Origin: Nevskiales bacterium
GTDB taxonomy: Bacteria; Pseudomonadota; Gammaproteobacteria; Steroidobacterales; GCA-2729495
Direction of reading: 5' to 3'
Length of the DNA stretch: 64,000 nucleotides
NCBI GenBank assembly: GCA_011526045.1
Contig: WYBE01000068.1
Span: 62,001-126,000 of the forward strand
Of this stretch, positions 1-9,147 are shown piece after piece. The notes beneath the pieces were generated by a model, which made no database searches, was not told where the DNA came from, and saw only the letters and a program-made list of their open reading frames with translations. Within the stretch, counting starts at the first letter, position 1. The number at the start of each line of letters is the position of its first letter. A program made the position numbers and the translations under genes.

Positions 1-775
1 CGACGTCGCGCCCGATGGCGGCAAGATCGTCCGGCGATTGCGTGTGGTCGGCACGTTCGACCGTCTGCTCGATGATCGGCCCTTCGTCGAGATCGGGCGT
101 GACATAGTGCGCGGTCGCACCGATGAGTTTCACGCCGCGCGCGTGGGCTTCGTGATAGGGGCGGGCGCCCTTAAAGCCCGGCAGGAAGGAGTGGTGGATG
201 TTGATGATCCGCCCGGCAAACCGCTCGCAGACCGCCGGCGACAGGATCTGCATGTAGCGGGCGAGCACGATCAGGTCGGCCTTCGTGTCGTCGATGAGTT
301 CCAGCAGCCGGGCCTCGGCCTGTGGCTTCGTTCCGGCGCTCACGGGAACGTGGAAGAACGGCACGCGGTGCCATTGCGCCAGCGCCGACAACCCCATGTG
401 GTTGGAGACGATTGCCGGGATCTGCATCGGCAGAGCACCGGTGCGATAGCGATACAGCAGATCGTTCAGGCAGTGCTCGTGGCGCGACACCATCACCAGC
501 ACGCGCGGCAGCACCGCGAGGTCGTGTACCTGCCACTGCATCGCGAAGCGGGCCGCAATCGGCTCGAATCCGGCGGTGAACGCTGCGCGCGAGAACGCCG
601 GCTGCGGCGTGAAGCGCGTGCGCATGAAAAAGCGCCGTGTGTCCGGGTCGCCGAAGTGCGACGATTCGTCGATGAAGAAACCTTGCGCGCTCAGGTACCC
701 GGCGACCGCCGCGACGATGCCGGTGGTGTCCGGGCAGACGATGGTGAGAATCTGGTTGCCGGTCGCGGTTGTCAA
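1..775 (-). CDS. purU: Formyltetrahydrofolate deformylase, C-terminus cut by window edge
   Basis: PurU hydrolyses 10-formyl-tetrahydrofolate to formate and tetrahydrofolate, feeding formate to purine synthesis. The minus-strand frame is open from the window edge to about 775. It begins with an ACT-type regulatory segment (ILTIVCPDTTGIVAAVAGYL, then FFMRTRF), followed by the formyltransferase fold with VLVMVSRHEHCLNDLLYR, PAIVSNH, NIHHSFLPGFKGARPY and GATAHYVTPDLDEGPII. These carry the Asn-His-Asp type catalytic motifs of the family. About 258 residues are visible of a usual 280-290, so only the last 20-30 are missing. No ATG lies near the expected N-terminus, and a TTG at 775-773 is my best start. 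Identity is secure; the exact start is not. Confidence 0.9.
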   Translation of the reverse strand, partial: MTTATGNQILTIVCPDTTGIVAAVAGYLSAQGFFIDESSHFGDPDTRRFFMRTRFTPQPAFSRAAFTAGFEPIAARFAMQWQVHDLAVLPRVLVMVSRHEHCLNDLLYRYRTGALPMQIPAIVSNHMGLSALAQWHRVPFFHVPVSAGTKPQAEARLLELIDDTKADLIVLARYMQILSPAVCERFAGRIINIHHSFLPGFKGARPYHEAHARGVKLIGATAHYVTPDLDEGPIIEQTVERADHTQSPDDLAAIGRDV

Positions 776-962
776 CAGGATGCCGGTGTTGCAGTAATTA
801 CGGTAACTTCGTCGATCAAGAGTAGCAGTTCGACCCGGCAGGGATGTTGACGGATTGCCGAAGCGCCGGCATCCGTTACGGTTAATATCCGTCCGGCAAG
901 CCGCATGGTAGCAGGCCCTCGCGCCGGGTTGAGCGGGCCATCATGCGCGGAGCACGACATCC

Positions 963-2345
963 ATGCAGCAGCAACTCGCCCAGGAAATCGCGCGTCTGCG
1001 CCGCCAGCAACCCGGGCTGCGCCATGTCGAGCTGCTGTTGCCGGATATCAACGGCATTCTGCGCGGCAAGCGCTGCACCCTGAAGGAGCTCGAAGGTGTC
1101 GCCCGCAACGGGCTTGCCTTTCCCGCCACCGGTTATCTCCTCGACAGTCGTGGCGCGCTGATCGACGGACTGCCCCACGGCAGTGCCGATGGCGACCCGG
1201 ACTACACGTGCCGCCTGGTGCCCGGTTCGCTCGTCCCGGTGCCCTGGGCGAAGACGCCACTGGCGCAGGGTCTCCTCGGGATGGAACACCGCGATGGCCG
1301 GGCGCACTTCGCCGACAGTCGCGGCCTGGTCAGCGGCGTACTGGCGCGGTTCGGCGAACTGGGGCTGACCCCGGTCGTGGCCGTCGAGTATGAATTCTTT
1401 CTGCTCGACGATACGCGCGGTGAGACGCCGCGCGCGCGCCACGCGCGCGTGCCGGGCAGCGAGCGGCGCGCGGCGGGGCCGCGCGCGTACAGCGTGGAGG
1501 ACCTGCACGAACTCGACGAGTTCTTCGCCGACGCAGCCGCGGCCTGCGAACTGCAGCATGTGCCGGCGGGCAGCATCGTGTCGGAGTACGGTGCCGGCCA
1601 GTACGAGGTCAACCTGCACCATGTCAACGATGCGCTCGCGGCCTGCGACCACGCCATACTCCTGCGCCGCCTCATCCGTGGCGTGAGCGCGAGGCACGAC
1701 CTCGCCGCAACCTTCATGGCGAAGCCTTTCGCGGACCGCGACGGTTCGGGGATGCACGTGCACCTCAGCCTGCTCGACCGCGAGGGTCGTAACGTGTTCG
1801 GGCCGGTGCCGCCAGCGCAGGAGCCGAGTCGGTACGCACCGCTCCTGCGCCACGCGATCGGCGGCCTGCTGGCCGCGTTGCCGGAGTCACTCGCGATCTT
1901 CTGCCCGAACGCGAACTCCTACCGCCGGATCCGCCCCGGTTGCTTCGCGCCGATCGCGCCGAACTGGGGGCCGAACCATCGCGGCGTGGCTCTGCGCATT
2001 CCCATGTCCGACGACGCCAATGTGCGCGTCGAGCACCGCTCGGCCGGGGCCGATTGCAACCCGTATCTCGCGGTGGCCGCGATTCTCGCCGGGGTGCACC
2101 ACGGCATCAGCCGCCAACTGGAGCCGGCGCCGATGGTGCGCGAAGGGGAGGCGACCGGGGACGAAGTACGTCTCGTTCACCGCTGGGAGCAGGCCCTTGA
2201 TCTGTTCGAGCGTGGCCGGATCCTGCCCGAGTACCTCGGTACCGAGTTCTGCGGCGTATTCGCCACGGCGCGCCGCTGGGAGGCGGAGCAGTTCCACGCG
2301 CAGGTGCCCACGCTCGACTACGACTGGTACCTGGCTGCGATCTGA
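963..2345 (+). CDS. Glutamine synthetase family protein, gamma-glutamylputrescine synthetase-like
   Basis: A 460-residue ATP-dependent gamma-glutamyl ligase of the glutamine synthetase fold. The N-terminal beta-grasp part has VELLLPDINGILRGKR. The catalytic part shows VEYEFFLLDD near residue 139 (metal-binding glutamates), AKPFADRDGSGMHVHLSL near 252, NSYRRI near 317 and NPYLAVAAILAG near 365. Length and the opening motif match PuuA-type enzymes, which glutamylate putrescine for catabolism, better than the 468-residue assimilatory GlnA with its adenylylation loop. No other putrescine-utilisation gene is adjacent, although an aldehyde dehydrogenase lies far downstream. The substrate could instead be another amine or an amino acid. 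Confidence 0.85.
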   Translation: MQQQLAQEIARLRRQQPGLRHVELLLPDINGILRGKRCTLKELEGVARNGLAFPATGYLLDSRGALIDGLPHGSADGDPDYTCRLVPGSLVPVPWAKTPLAQGLLGMEHRDGRAHFADSRGLVSGVLARFGELGLTPVVAVEYEFFLLDDTRGETPRARHARVPGSERRAAGPRAYSVEDLHELDEFFADAAAACELQHVPAGSIVSEYGAGQYEVNLHHVNDALAACDHAILLRRLIRGVSARHDLAATFMAKPFADRDGSGMHVHLSLLDREGRNVFGPVPPAQEPSRYAPLLRHAIGGLLAALPESLAIFCPNANSYRRIRPGCFAPIAPNWGPNHRGVALRIPMSDDANVRVEHRSAGADCNPYLAVAAILAGVHHGISRQLEPAPMVREGEATGDEVRLVHRWEQALDLFERGRILPEYLGTEFCGVFATARRWEAEQFHAQVPTLDYDWYLAAI

Positions 2346-2425
2346 GGCGCCCGTCGTCGCGGTACTGGCCGCTTTTCCCCTAGAATACGCGCCCCCTGCA
2401 CGACGGATTTAGAGACAACGCGGCC

Positions 2426-4201
2426 ATGACGGACTATCACGCACCGGTCAAGGACATGATGTTCGCCCTCCGGCACCTGGCGGGGCTCGACGCCATCAGC
2501 CGCCTGCCCGGTTGCGAGGAGGCGACCACCGACCTGGTCGAGGCGGTGCTCGGCGAGGCCGCGCAGCTCGCCAGTGACGTGCTGGCTCCTACCAACCGCA
2601 TCGGTGACAGCCAGGGGACGCGGATCGAGCACGGCGGCGTGGTCGTGCCGCCGGAGTTCATCGCGGCCTACCGCCAGTTCACCGAGGGCGGCTGGTCCGG
2701 CCTGTCGCTCGACCCGGACTACGGCGGCCAGGGCTTGCCCTACGCGGTGGGCGTGGCCGTCGAGGAAATCTGGCAGGCCGCCAATCTCGCCTGGTCACTC
2801 GGGCCGCTGCTGACCCAGGGCGCCGTGCGCGCGATCCGGGAGCACGGCGACGAGGCCCTGCGCGCACGGTTCCTGCCGAAGATGACCAGCGGCGAGTGGA
2901 TGGGGACCATGAACCTCACCGAGCCGCAGGCAGGCTCCGATCTCGCCGCGATTCGCACGCAGGCAGTACCCGAGGGCGATCACTTCCGCGTGAGCGGGCA
3001 GAAGATCTTCATTACCTGGGGCGACCACAACATGGCGGCGAACGTCGTGCACCTGGTGCTGGCCCGTTTGCCGGACGCGCCGCCCGGCACGAAGGGCACA
3101 TCGCTGTTCCTGGTGCCGAAGTTCCTGGTCGGCGCCGAAGGCGAACCGGGTGAGCGCAATTCCGTCGTGCCGGTCTCCGTCGAGCACAAGCTCGGCATTC
3201 ACGGGAGCCCCACCTGCGTGATGGCGTTCGAGAACGCGGTCGGCTATCTCATCGGCGAACTGAACAACGGCCTCGCCTGCATGTTCACCATGATGAATCA
3301 CGCCAGGCTCGGCGTCGGCCTCGAGGGCGTGGCGATCGCCGAGCGCGCCTACCAGCAGGCCCGGGCCTACGCGCGCGAGCGCGTGCAGGGCAGGGTGCCC
3401 GGCGTGGCGGGGCGCGCCACCATCCTGCGCCACCCGGATGTGCGGCGGATGCTGCTCACCATGAAGGCGCAGATCGAGGCCATGCGCGGCGCCGCCTACG
3501 CGGTTGCGGCGGATCTCGACTTCGCGTACCGCGCGCCGGATGCGACCGAGCGCGCCGCGCGCCAGGCGCGGGTGGATCTGCTCACGCCCGTCATCAAGGG
3601 CTGGTGTACCGAGACCGGCCAGTACCTGACGTCCATTGCGCTGCAGGTGCAGGGTGGCATGGGCTATGTCGAGGAGACCGGCGCCGCGCAGCACTACCGC
3701 GATGCCCGCATCACCACGATCTACGAAGGCACCACCGGCATCCAGGCCGCGGATTTCGTGGGACGGAAGATCCTGCGCGACGGCGGCAAGGCACTGCAGG
3801 CGCTCGTCGCCGACATGCTGGCGACGGTGGCTGCGCTCGAACGCCACGAGGAGCGCCTGGGTACGGTGCGTGCCGCGCTGAAAGAGGGCACTGACAATCT
3901 CGCAGCGGCCGGTCGCTGGCTCGCCGCGAATTTCGACAAGGCACCGGGCGTGCCCGGCGCGGTGTCCTGTTCGCTGCTGATGCTGACCGGAGTCGTGCTC
4001 GGCGGCTGGCAGCTCGCGCGCGCCGCGGCTGCAGCCTGCGACGAGCTGGAGGCCCAGCCGGCCGATGCCGGGTTCCTGCGGGCGAAGATCCTTACGGCAC
4101 AGTTCTACGCCGGGCAGTTGATGCCGGCCGCACTCGCTTATCGCCGCGCCATCGAGGCGGGTTGCGAGCCGTTGCTGACGATGCCGGACGAGCAGTTCTA
4201 G
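2426..4201 (+). CDS. Acyl-CoA dehydrogenase, DmdC-like long form
   Basis: A 591-residue FAD-dependent dehydrogenase that introduces an alpha-beta double bond in an acyl-CoA thioester. The FAD/substrate motif WMGTMNLTEPQAGSDL lies near residue 158, and the catalytic-base region ITTIYEGTTGIQAADFVGRK lies near 430, with the Glu after Tyr as base. The protein is about 200 residues longer than short- or medium-chain dehydrogenases. It has the extra C-terminal helical domain (about 465-591) found in the 3-methylmercaptopropionyl-CoA dehydrogenase (DmdC)/AidB-like group. That family is used for fatty acids and other thioesters as well as for DMSP breakdown, and no other dmd gene is visible, so the substrate is open. 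It is convergent with the cupin gene, only 8 nt away. Confidence 0.88.
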   Translation: MTDYHAPVKDMMFALRHLAGLDAISRLPGCEEATTDLVEAVLGEAAQLASDVLAPTNRIGDSQGTRIEHGGVVVPPEFIAAYRQFTEGGWSGLSLDPDYGGQGLPYAVGVAVEEIWQAANLAWSLGPLLTQGAVRAIREHGDEALRARFLPKMTSGEWMGTMNLTEPQAGSDLAAIRTQAVPEGDHFRVSGQKIFITWGDHNMAANVVHLVLARLPDAPPGTKGTSLFLVPKFLVGAEGEPGERNSVVPVSVEHKLGIHGSPTCVMAFENAVGYLIGELNNGLACMFTMMNHARLGVGLEGVAIAERAYQQARAYARERVQGRVPGVAGRATILRHPDVRRMLLTMKAQIEAMRGAAYAVAADLDFAYRAPDATERAARQARVDLLTPVIKGWCTETGQYLTSIALQVQGGMGYVEETGAAQHYRDARITTIYEGTTGIQAADFVGRKILRDGGKALQALVADMLATVAALERHEERLGTVRAALKEGTDNLAAAGRWLAANFDKAPGVPGAVSCSLLMLTGVVLGGWQLARAAAAACDELEAQPADAGFLRAKILTAQFYAGQLMPAALAYRRAIEAGCEPLLTMPDEQF

Positions 4202-4209
4202 CCGGACGT

Positions 4210-4551
4210 CTAGGCGTAGGGTTTCGGCGCGACGCTGAACATGGCGAGCAGCGTCAGGTCTTCCTCGATGCCGACGAACGAGTGGGGAACCCTGGCCGGT
4301 ATGAACACCACGAGCCCGGGTCGTATGTCGCGCTCCTCGCCGCCGATGTGCAGCCGGGCGCGGCCGCTGAGGACGACGTAGACCTCGTCTTCGAGGTGTG
4401 GCCCCTGCAGGTCGTGGGCTCCGGCAGGCAGCCGGTAAACGGCGCCGGAGAGCCGCTCGCCACCGAAGAACTCGAAAAAGCGCGGCTCCGGGCCCTGCAC
4501 CCGTGACTTCAGGTCCTCCACCTCGAAGATCTGCCAGCTGCGTGCGCTCAT
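4210..4551 (-). CDS. Small cupin-domain protein
   Basis: A 113-residue single-domain cupin. The first motif, GAHDLQGPHLEDEVYVVLSG (about residues 44-63), supplies the His and Glu metal ligands, and VPHSFVGI near residue 88 supplies the second-motif His. It has no signal peptide, so it is cytoplasmic. Such proteins are metal-binding sensors or small dioxygenase/isomerase-like enzymes, and nothing here fixes the reaction. It stands alone on the minus strand between an acyl-CoA dehydrogenase and a PLP enzyme. Confidence 0.8.
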   Translation of the reverse strand: MSARSWQIFEVEDLKSRVQGPEPRFFEFFGGERLSGAVYRLPAGAHDLQGPHLEDEVYVVLSGRARLHIGGEERDIRPGLVVFIPARVPHSFVGIEEDLTLLAMFSVAPKPYA

Positions 4552-4718
4552 GCTGCCATGATCGTGAATAGCGCCTGCCCGTGCAACTTCGCCGCACCCC
4601 GGCAGCGGCCCTGGCGGCTCACGCGGGCACTGCCCCGGATGTTAAGCTCCGCCCCCGCCTCCGGGCCCGCCAGGGGTTCGGGCGCAGGCGGATACAGAAC
4701 TCACGAGAAGGCAGTCCC

Positions 4719-5876
4719 ATGGGCTTCAATACCAGACAGGTTCACGCGGGCGTCGAACCCGACCCGGTCACCGGATCGATCCTCACCCCGATCTACCAGA
4801 CCACCACCTACGTCCAGGAGTCGGTGGACAAGTATCTCGCCAAGGGGTACTCGTACTCGCGGTCCGGGAATCCAACCGTGCGGGCTCTCGAGAAGAAGCT
4901 CGCCGATCTCGAGGGCGGCGCAGACTGCACCTGCTACGGCACCGGCATGGCGGCGCTGCAGGCGCTGTACCTCGCGTTCCTGAAGGCCGGCGACCACGTG
5001 ATCGTCTCGGACGTGGCCTACGGCGGCACCTACCGGCTGTCCACCAAGGTGTTCAGTCGCTTCGGCGTGAGTTTCACCTTCGTCGATACTTCGCGGCCGG
5101 AGGAGGTGCGCAAGGCCGTGCGTGCGGACACGCGCCTGATCCTCACCGAAACCCCGGCCAACCCGACGCTGAAGCTCACGGACATCGCCGCGATTTCCGA
5201 GATCGCCCGTGGGGCGGGCATCCCGCACGCGGTGGACAACACGTTTCTCACGCCCTACTACCAGCGTCCGCTGGAACTCGGCGCGGACCTCGTCGTACAC
5301 AGCACCACGAAATACTTCGACGGCCACAACGCGACGGTCGGCGGTGCGGTCGTCGCCCGCACCCGCGAGCAGGACGAGGCGCTGCGCTTCATGCAGAATG
5401 CCGCCGGCCTGATCATGGCGCCGCAGAGCGCTTTCCTCACCCTGCAGGGCTGCAAGACACTCTCGGTGCGGCTCGATCGGCAGTCGGCGAATGCGCTCGC
5501 GGTGGCGCGGTTCCTCGAAGCGCATCCGAAGGTCGCGCAGGTTCGCTATCCGGGTCTGGAGTCCTTTCCGCAACGCGAACTCGCGCTGCGCCAGGCGTCG
5601 GGTTTTGGCGCGATGCTGTGGTTCGAGGTGAAAGGCGGGGTGAAGGCCGGCAAGACGCTGATGGATCGCGTCCGGCTCTGGAGCCTCGCGGAGAATCTCG
5701 GCTCGGTCGAATCACTGATCACCCATCCGGTCACGATGACCCATGCCGACGTCGAGGAGGCGGAGCGGCGCCGCGTCGGTATCACGGACGGGCTCGTGCG
5801 TCTGTCGGTCGGTCTGGAGGATGCCGCCGATCTGATCGGCGCGCTCGATCAGGCGCTCGCCGCAACCGGCGGCTGA
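4719..5876 (+). CDS. Trans-sulfuration PLP enzyme (cystathionine gamma-synthase/lyase type)
   Basis: A 385-residue Cys/Met metabolism PLP-dependent enzyme. Visible family motifs are QTTTYVQ, YSYSRSGNPTVRALEKKLA (phosphate-binding Tyr/Arg), ETPANPTLKLTDI, and VHSTTKYFDGHNATVGG around residue 195, whose Lys forms the internal aldimine with PLP. SVGLEDAADL near the C-terminus is also typical. The start is ATG 4719 because homology begins there (MGFNTRQVHAG); the open frame runs further upstream without family similarity. Reaction specificity (gamma-synthase, gamma-lyase or beta-lyase) cannot be read from the motifs. A universal stress protein gene follows after about 20 nt. Confidence 0.9.
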   Translation: MGFNTRQVHAGVEPDPVTGSILTPIYQTTTYVQESVDKYLAKGYSYSRSGNPTVRALEKKLADLEGGADCTCYGTGMAALQALYLAFLKAGDHVIVSDVAYGGTYRLSTKVFSRFGVSFTFVDTSRPEEVRKAVRADTRLILTETPANPTLKLTDIAAISEIARGAGIPHAVDNTFLTPYYQRPLELGADLVVHSTTKYFDGHNATVGGAVVARTREQDEALRFMQNAAGLIMAPQSAFLTLQGCKTLSVRLDRQSANALAVARFLEAHPKVAQVRYPGLESFPQRELALRQASGFGAMLWFEVKGGVKAGKTLMDRVRLWSLAENLGSVESLITHPVTMTHADVEEAERRRVGITDGLVRLSVGLEDAADLIGALDQALAATGG

Positions 5877-5896
5877 GCGCGGGCGCTGGGGAACGG

Positions 5897-6760
5897 GTGG
5901 TGGCGGTGCGCCGGATTCTCGTGGTCGCCGATTCTGGGCCAGCGGCTGTTGCGACCGCGGCGGCCGTGGCGCAGCGGTCAGGCGCCTCGTTGCGGCTGGT
6001 GGCCGCTCGGCCCAGGGCACACGCGGCGGAGTCGCATGAACCGGTTGGACTGCTCGAAGCTGGCGCCGGCGAGCTCGAAGGGCTGGCACAGCCGCTGCGC
6101 GCCGCTGGCCTCGACGTGAGCACGGCGGCGCGTGATGCGCCCACAGCCGATGCACTGCTCGATGCGGCCGCTGATTTCGGCGCCGATCTGCTCGTGCACG
6201 GGACGGCCCGCGGGCGGCGTTTCGCTGACGCCGACTGGCGCATCGTGCGCGATGCGCCATGCCCGGTGCTGTTCACGCAGGGTGCGCCGCCGTCCGGTTA
6301 TCGCCAGGCGCTCGCCGCGGTCGATCCGCTGCACGCGCATGACAAGCCGGCGGCGCTCGACGACGCGCTGGTCGGGGCGGCTCAGGCCCTGGTCGACCCC
6401 GCCGGTGGCCAGTTGCATCTGCTGCACTGTCATCTGCCGCCGCAGTACGTGCCGATGCGCGCTCCCGGCGCGGGTGCGCGCGGTGCCCTGCATCCCGAGG
6501 ACCGGCCGCTGGAGGTCCTGCGTCTTGCCTTGCAGCAACTGGCACAACGACACGGGATCGCTGCCGACAACGTGTACCTGGAGCCAGGCGACGCGCGCGA
6601 AGGCATTCTGGACATGGCCGGGCGCCTCGGCACCGACCTGGTAGTCATGGGCGCTGTGTCGCGCAGTCGCCTCAAGCGCCTCCTCATCGGCAGCACCACC
6701 GAGGCGGTCCTCGATCGCCTGCCCTGTGACGTGCTCGCCGTCAAGCCGCCGGGTCGTTGA
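5897..6760 (+). CDS. Tandem universal stress protein (UspE-like)
   Basis: About 287 residues forming two UspA domains. The first starts at RRILVVADSG. The second, better-preserved domain ends with DLVVMGAVSRSRLKRLLIGS followed by LPCDVLAVKP, the G-2x-G-9x-G(S/T) ATP-binding signature of the family. The first domain looks degenerate (DLLVHGTARGRRFADADWRIV). No ATG is available, and a cluster of GTG codons at 5897, 5900 and 5906 follows a GGGG-containing Shine-Dalgarno-like stretch, so I start at 5897. The stop codon overlaps the -35 box of the downstream heat-shock promoter. The likely role is stress survival. Confidence 0.85.
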   Translation: MVAVRRILVVADSGPAAVATAAAVAQRSGASLRLVAARPRAHAAESHEPVGLLEAGAGELEGLAQPLRAAGLDVSTAARDAPTADALLDAAADFGADLLVHGTARGRRFADADWRIVRDAPCPVLFTQGAPPSGYRQALAAVDPLHAHDKPAALDDALVGAAQALVDPAGGQLHLLHCHLPPQYVPMRAPGAGARGALHPEDRPLEVLRLALQQLAQRHGIAADNVYLEPGDAREGILDMAGRLGTDLVVMGAVSRSRLKRLLIGSTTEAVLDRLPCDVLAVKPPGR

Positions 6761-6784
6761 AAAATCGCCGGCAGGCCCCATTAA
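6756..6784 (+). promoter_or_regulatory. Sigma-32-type heat-shock promoter for the small heat-shock gene
   Basis: TTGAAA at 6757-6762, a 13-bp spacer, then CCCCATTAA at 6776-6784. This matches the known RpoH consensus (CTTGAA, 13-15 bp, CCCCAT-T-). It lies about 60 bp upstream of the Hsp20 start and overlaps the stop codon of the preceding gene. Confidence 0.75.
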
Positions 6785-6845
6785 TAGGTCACCGCCGGCG
6801 CTGTGCCGGCCTGGCAACAAGAGACCGATCAGAGGAGGCAGACAC

Positions 6846-7292
6846 ATGGCACTGGTGAGCTGGAGCCCGTTTCGGGAATTCGAGGATTTGTTCGATCGAT
6901 ACAACCGCGCACTCGGGGGTTCGCTGCCCGCGGCCGGTGAGGGCGAGCAGGGTGCGCTGGTGCACTGGCGTCCCGCGGCGAATATCTCCGAGACCCGCAA
7001 CGAGTACCTGATCAAGGCGGAACTCCCGGAAGTGCAGAAGAAGGACGTCGAGGTGACGGTGCACGAGGGAGTCATCACCATCAAGGGCGAGCGACGCTTC
7101 GAGCGCACGGACGATGCCGAGAGGCAGCATCGCGTGGAATCGTTCTACGGCCGCTTCGAACGCAGCTTTTCGCTGCCGGCGGATGCCGACGAGGCGAAGA
7201 TCTACGCCGAGTCGAAGGACGGCGTGCTGAAGGTGCACATCCCGAAATCCGAAGTGACGAAGCCGAAGGCCGTCGAGATCCAGGTCAAATAG
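6846..7292 (+). CDS. Small heat-shock protein, Hsp20/alpha-crystallin family
   Basis: A 148-residue ATP-independent holdase chaperone. The N-terminus (MALVSWSPFREFEDLFDRYN) is the amphipathic segment common in proteobacterial Hsp20. The alpha-crystallin domain spans about residues 42-138, with EYLIKAELPEVQKKDVEVTV, ITIKGERR and FYGRFERSFSLP. The short tail carries a VEIQV IXI-like motif for oligomerisation. An AGGAGG box sits 7 nt before the ATG. The gene has its own RpoH-type promoter and ends before a strong hairpin. Confidence 0.95.
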   Translation: MALVSWSPFREFEDLFDRYNRALGGSLPAAGEGEQGALVHWRPAANISETRNEYLIKAELPEVQKKDVEVTVHEGVITIKGERRFERTDDAERQHRVESFYGRFERSFSLPADADEAKIYAESKDGVLKVHIPKSEVTKPKAVEIQVK

Positions 7293-7306
7293 GCGTTACG
7301 CAGCAG

Positions 7307-7346
7307 ACATCGGCGGGGCAGGCGGGTAGCGCTGCCCCGTCGATGT
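7307..7346 (+). terminator. Strong hairpin after hsp20
   Basis: Arms at 7307-7321 and 7332-7346 form a 15-bp stem with one G-T pair and a 10-nt loop, 14 nt after the stop codon. There is no T-run, so it may be a processing or stability structure rather than a true intrinsic terminator. Confidence 0.5.
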
Positions 7347-7518
7347 TCGACCTGGTCGGCGGCACAGCAGGGCAATATGTCAATTGCAGCCGGTTTTCCC
7401 TTGCTGTAGGCCGGCTGGCGTTCAACATATCAACACGCGTGGGAACGGTGACCACGTTCACCGTTCCGCATGTCCATGACACGTATCGTGGACCCGTACT
7501 CACTACGCCACGCGGTCC

Positions 7519-7989
7519 ATGGCTCGACGCGATTTTCGTCGCAGGCTTCCGGTCCCCGGCATGCGGTTGCCGCTCCCCGCAATCGGACTGCTCCTCATTT
7601 GCCATGCGGCCTGGAGTGCGGATACGAGCACCCCTGCATCGAACACGGCCCAGTCGCCGCCTGCCGCAACCGCCGCGGGCTTGCGGCTCGTGCCCGGTGC
7701 CTGGGAATTCGCGCCAATGTCTTTCATCCTGCCAGACGCGCAGCTGGCGCAAGCGGCTCACACCACTGCCGCACCGGCCTATGAACTCGCCTCCGGACTC
7801 GGGTTGCAGGTCGAGCGCAAGCGCCGACGTTTCCGGCAGCGCGCGGTGAACTGGGTCACCGACCAGTCCGAGCCGGCGGGCTGGCTGACGGACTTTTTGC
7901 TGGACGGTGACGACAGCGGCTGGCACCTCGTCATGGATCCGACCGGCGACGACCAGTACCTCCTCGAATTCAACATGCAGTTCCGCTGA
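7519..7989 (+). CDS. Small exported protein of unknown function
   Basis: A 156-residue protein I do not recognise. The start region has Arg residues followed by a hydrophobic stretch (LPLPAIGLLLICHAAWSA) that reads as a Sec signal peptide cleaved after AWSA. A second in-frame ATG at 7561 would give a more conventional signal peptide. The mature part is about 115 residues with low-complexity Pro/Ala/Thr at its front and no motif I can name. No neighbour suggests a role. Confidence 0.55.
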   Translation: MARRDFRRRLPVPGMRLPLPAIGLLLICHAAWSADTSTPASNTAQSPPAATAAGLRLVPGAWEFAPMSFILPDAQLAQAAHTTAAPAYELASGLGLQVERKRRRFRQRAVNWVTDQSEPAGWLTDFLLDGDDSGWHLVMDPTGDDQYLLEFNMQFR

Positions 7990-8132
7990 TTCCGGCGGGT
8001 CGTCTTTTCTTCTTAAAGTTTGTCTCGCATCGGCCGAGAGCTTGCTTTCGGCAACTCCTACCGGTCCTCGCACGTCCATGTGCTCGTCGCTATGGGTTAC
8101 GCCGGCGCTGGTGTCCAGTGGCCTGGCCGCGG

Positions 8133-9116
8133 CTAAGGCAGCATTCCCTTGCCGGCGAGCCATGCACGCACGTCTGACCAGTAGTCGATATGCCGGAACA
8201 TGAGTTTCATGCTCATGGCGAAACTAGGGTCGCCAGGGTATCTGCGGAAAAGGCTGTGATCGCCTTCCGGATAGATCTTCACGTCGAAGGGCGCCCCAGC
8301 AGCGATGAGCCGATTGAGATTTGCGACAGATCGCGACGTGGGCACGCTTCGATCGCGGCCACCAAGGACCCACAAGGTCGGCACCCTCAGTGTCCCGAGG
8401 ATCGGCACGGGGTCATATCCCTGAGGACCCTGGTATTCATCGAGCCGCCGCTCGATCTCTTCGTCGGAGAGTTCCCCGTCGGCGAAAGCTGCGGGGGCAT
8501 GGGCCTCGGGATAGGCACGATACTCGCCGGTGAGCTGGCTGTACCAATCTTCCATCCCGCAGGTCACCGCTGGCCCCGAAATGTTGACGATGAAGGCGAC
8601 ATCAGCGCTCCGGCTGGCCGCCAGCGGCATGATCCAGCCCGCCTGGCTGACGCCCACGAAGCCAATTCGTCGCGGGTCGATGTCGTCACGTGCCCTCAGC
8701 GCCTGGATGCCAGCCAGTGCATCGCCGGCCAGAAGGGCGAACATCTGGCCGCAGTTTGCGATGCTCTCGGCGCTCCACGTCGTGCCCTGGAGATAAGTGC
8801 CGGTGGAGTCACCCACGCCGCGTTTGTCGTAGATCATCACGGCCATGCCGTATGGCACCAGGCGCCTCACGTACAGCCAATACATCCAGCGGGAAGTGGT
8901 GCCGGAACCCTGAACGACTACCGCCGCGGGAAAAGGCTCATCACGCCAGCGCGGCAGCGCCAGAGTTCCAGCCAGCGTCACGTCGTCGTTGTGGAAGCGA
9001 ACGCTCTCGGTGCGGATCCAGGGCAAGCGTAGATAGAGGACGACGGTCGTGGCCAGGCTCACCATCACCAAGGTGAGCGTGATGAGGACAGTGCGCATGA
9101 GCCGCTTCCAGGTCAT
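8133..9116 (-). CDS. Membrane-anchored alpha/beta hydrolase
   Basis: A 327-residue protein with one N-terminal membrane segment (TVLITLTLVMVSLATTVVLY, about 8-27) and then an alpha/beta-hydrolase fold of the X-Pro dipeptidyl-peptidase/BAAT type. VVVQGSGTTSRW gives the oxyanion region, MIYDKRGVGDSTG follows, GFVGVSQAGWIMPLAA carries the nucleophile (G-V-S-Q-A), and YPEGDHSLF carries the terminal His. Start ATG 9116 was chosen because homology begins at MTWKRLMRTV. It is the last gene of a four-gene minus-strand operon led by a PadR regulator. The substrate, an ester or peptide at the cell surface, is unknown. Confidence 0.8.
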   Translation of the reverse strand: MTWKRLMRTVLITLTLVMVSLATTVVLYLRLPWIRTESVRFHNDDVTLAGTLALPRWRDEPFPAAVVVQGSGTTSRWMYWLYVRRLVPYGMAVMIYDKRGVGDSTGTYLQGTTWSAESIANCGQMFALLAGDALAGIQALRARDDIDPRRIGFVGVSQAGWIMPLAASRSADVAFIVNISGPAVTCGMEDWYSQLTGEYRAYPEAHAPAAFADGELSDEEIERRLDEYQGPQGYDPVPILGTLRVPTLWVLGGRDRSVPTSRSVANLNRLIAAGAPFDVKIYPEGDHSLFRRYPGDPSFAMSMKLMFRHIDYWSDVRAWLAGKGMLP

Positions 9117-9147
9117 GGGACGTCCCTGGGGCACGTTCAGATCGAGA

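Noticed and set aside
2795-4597. A 600-codon minus-strand open frame opposite the acyl-CoA dehydrogenase
   Set aside because: Shadow frame; the plus-strand gene has clear dehydrogenase motifs.
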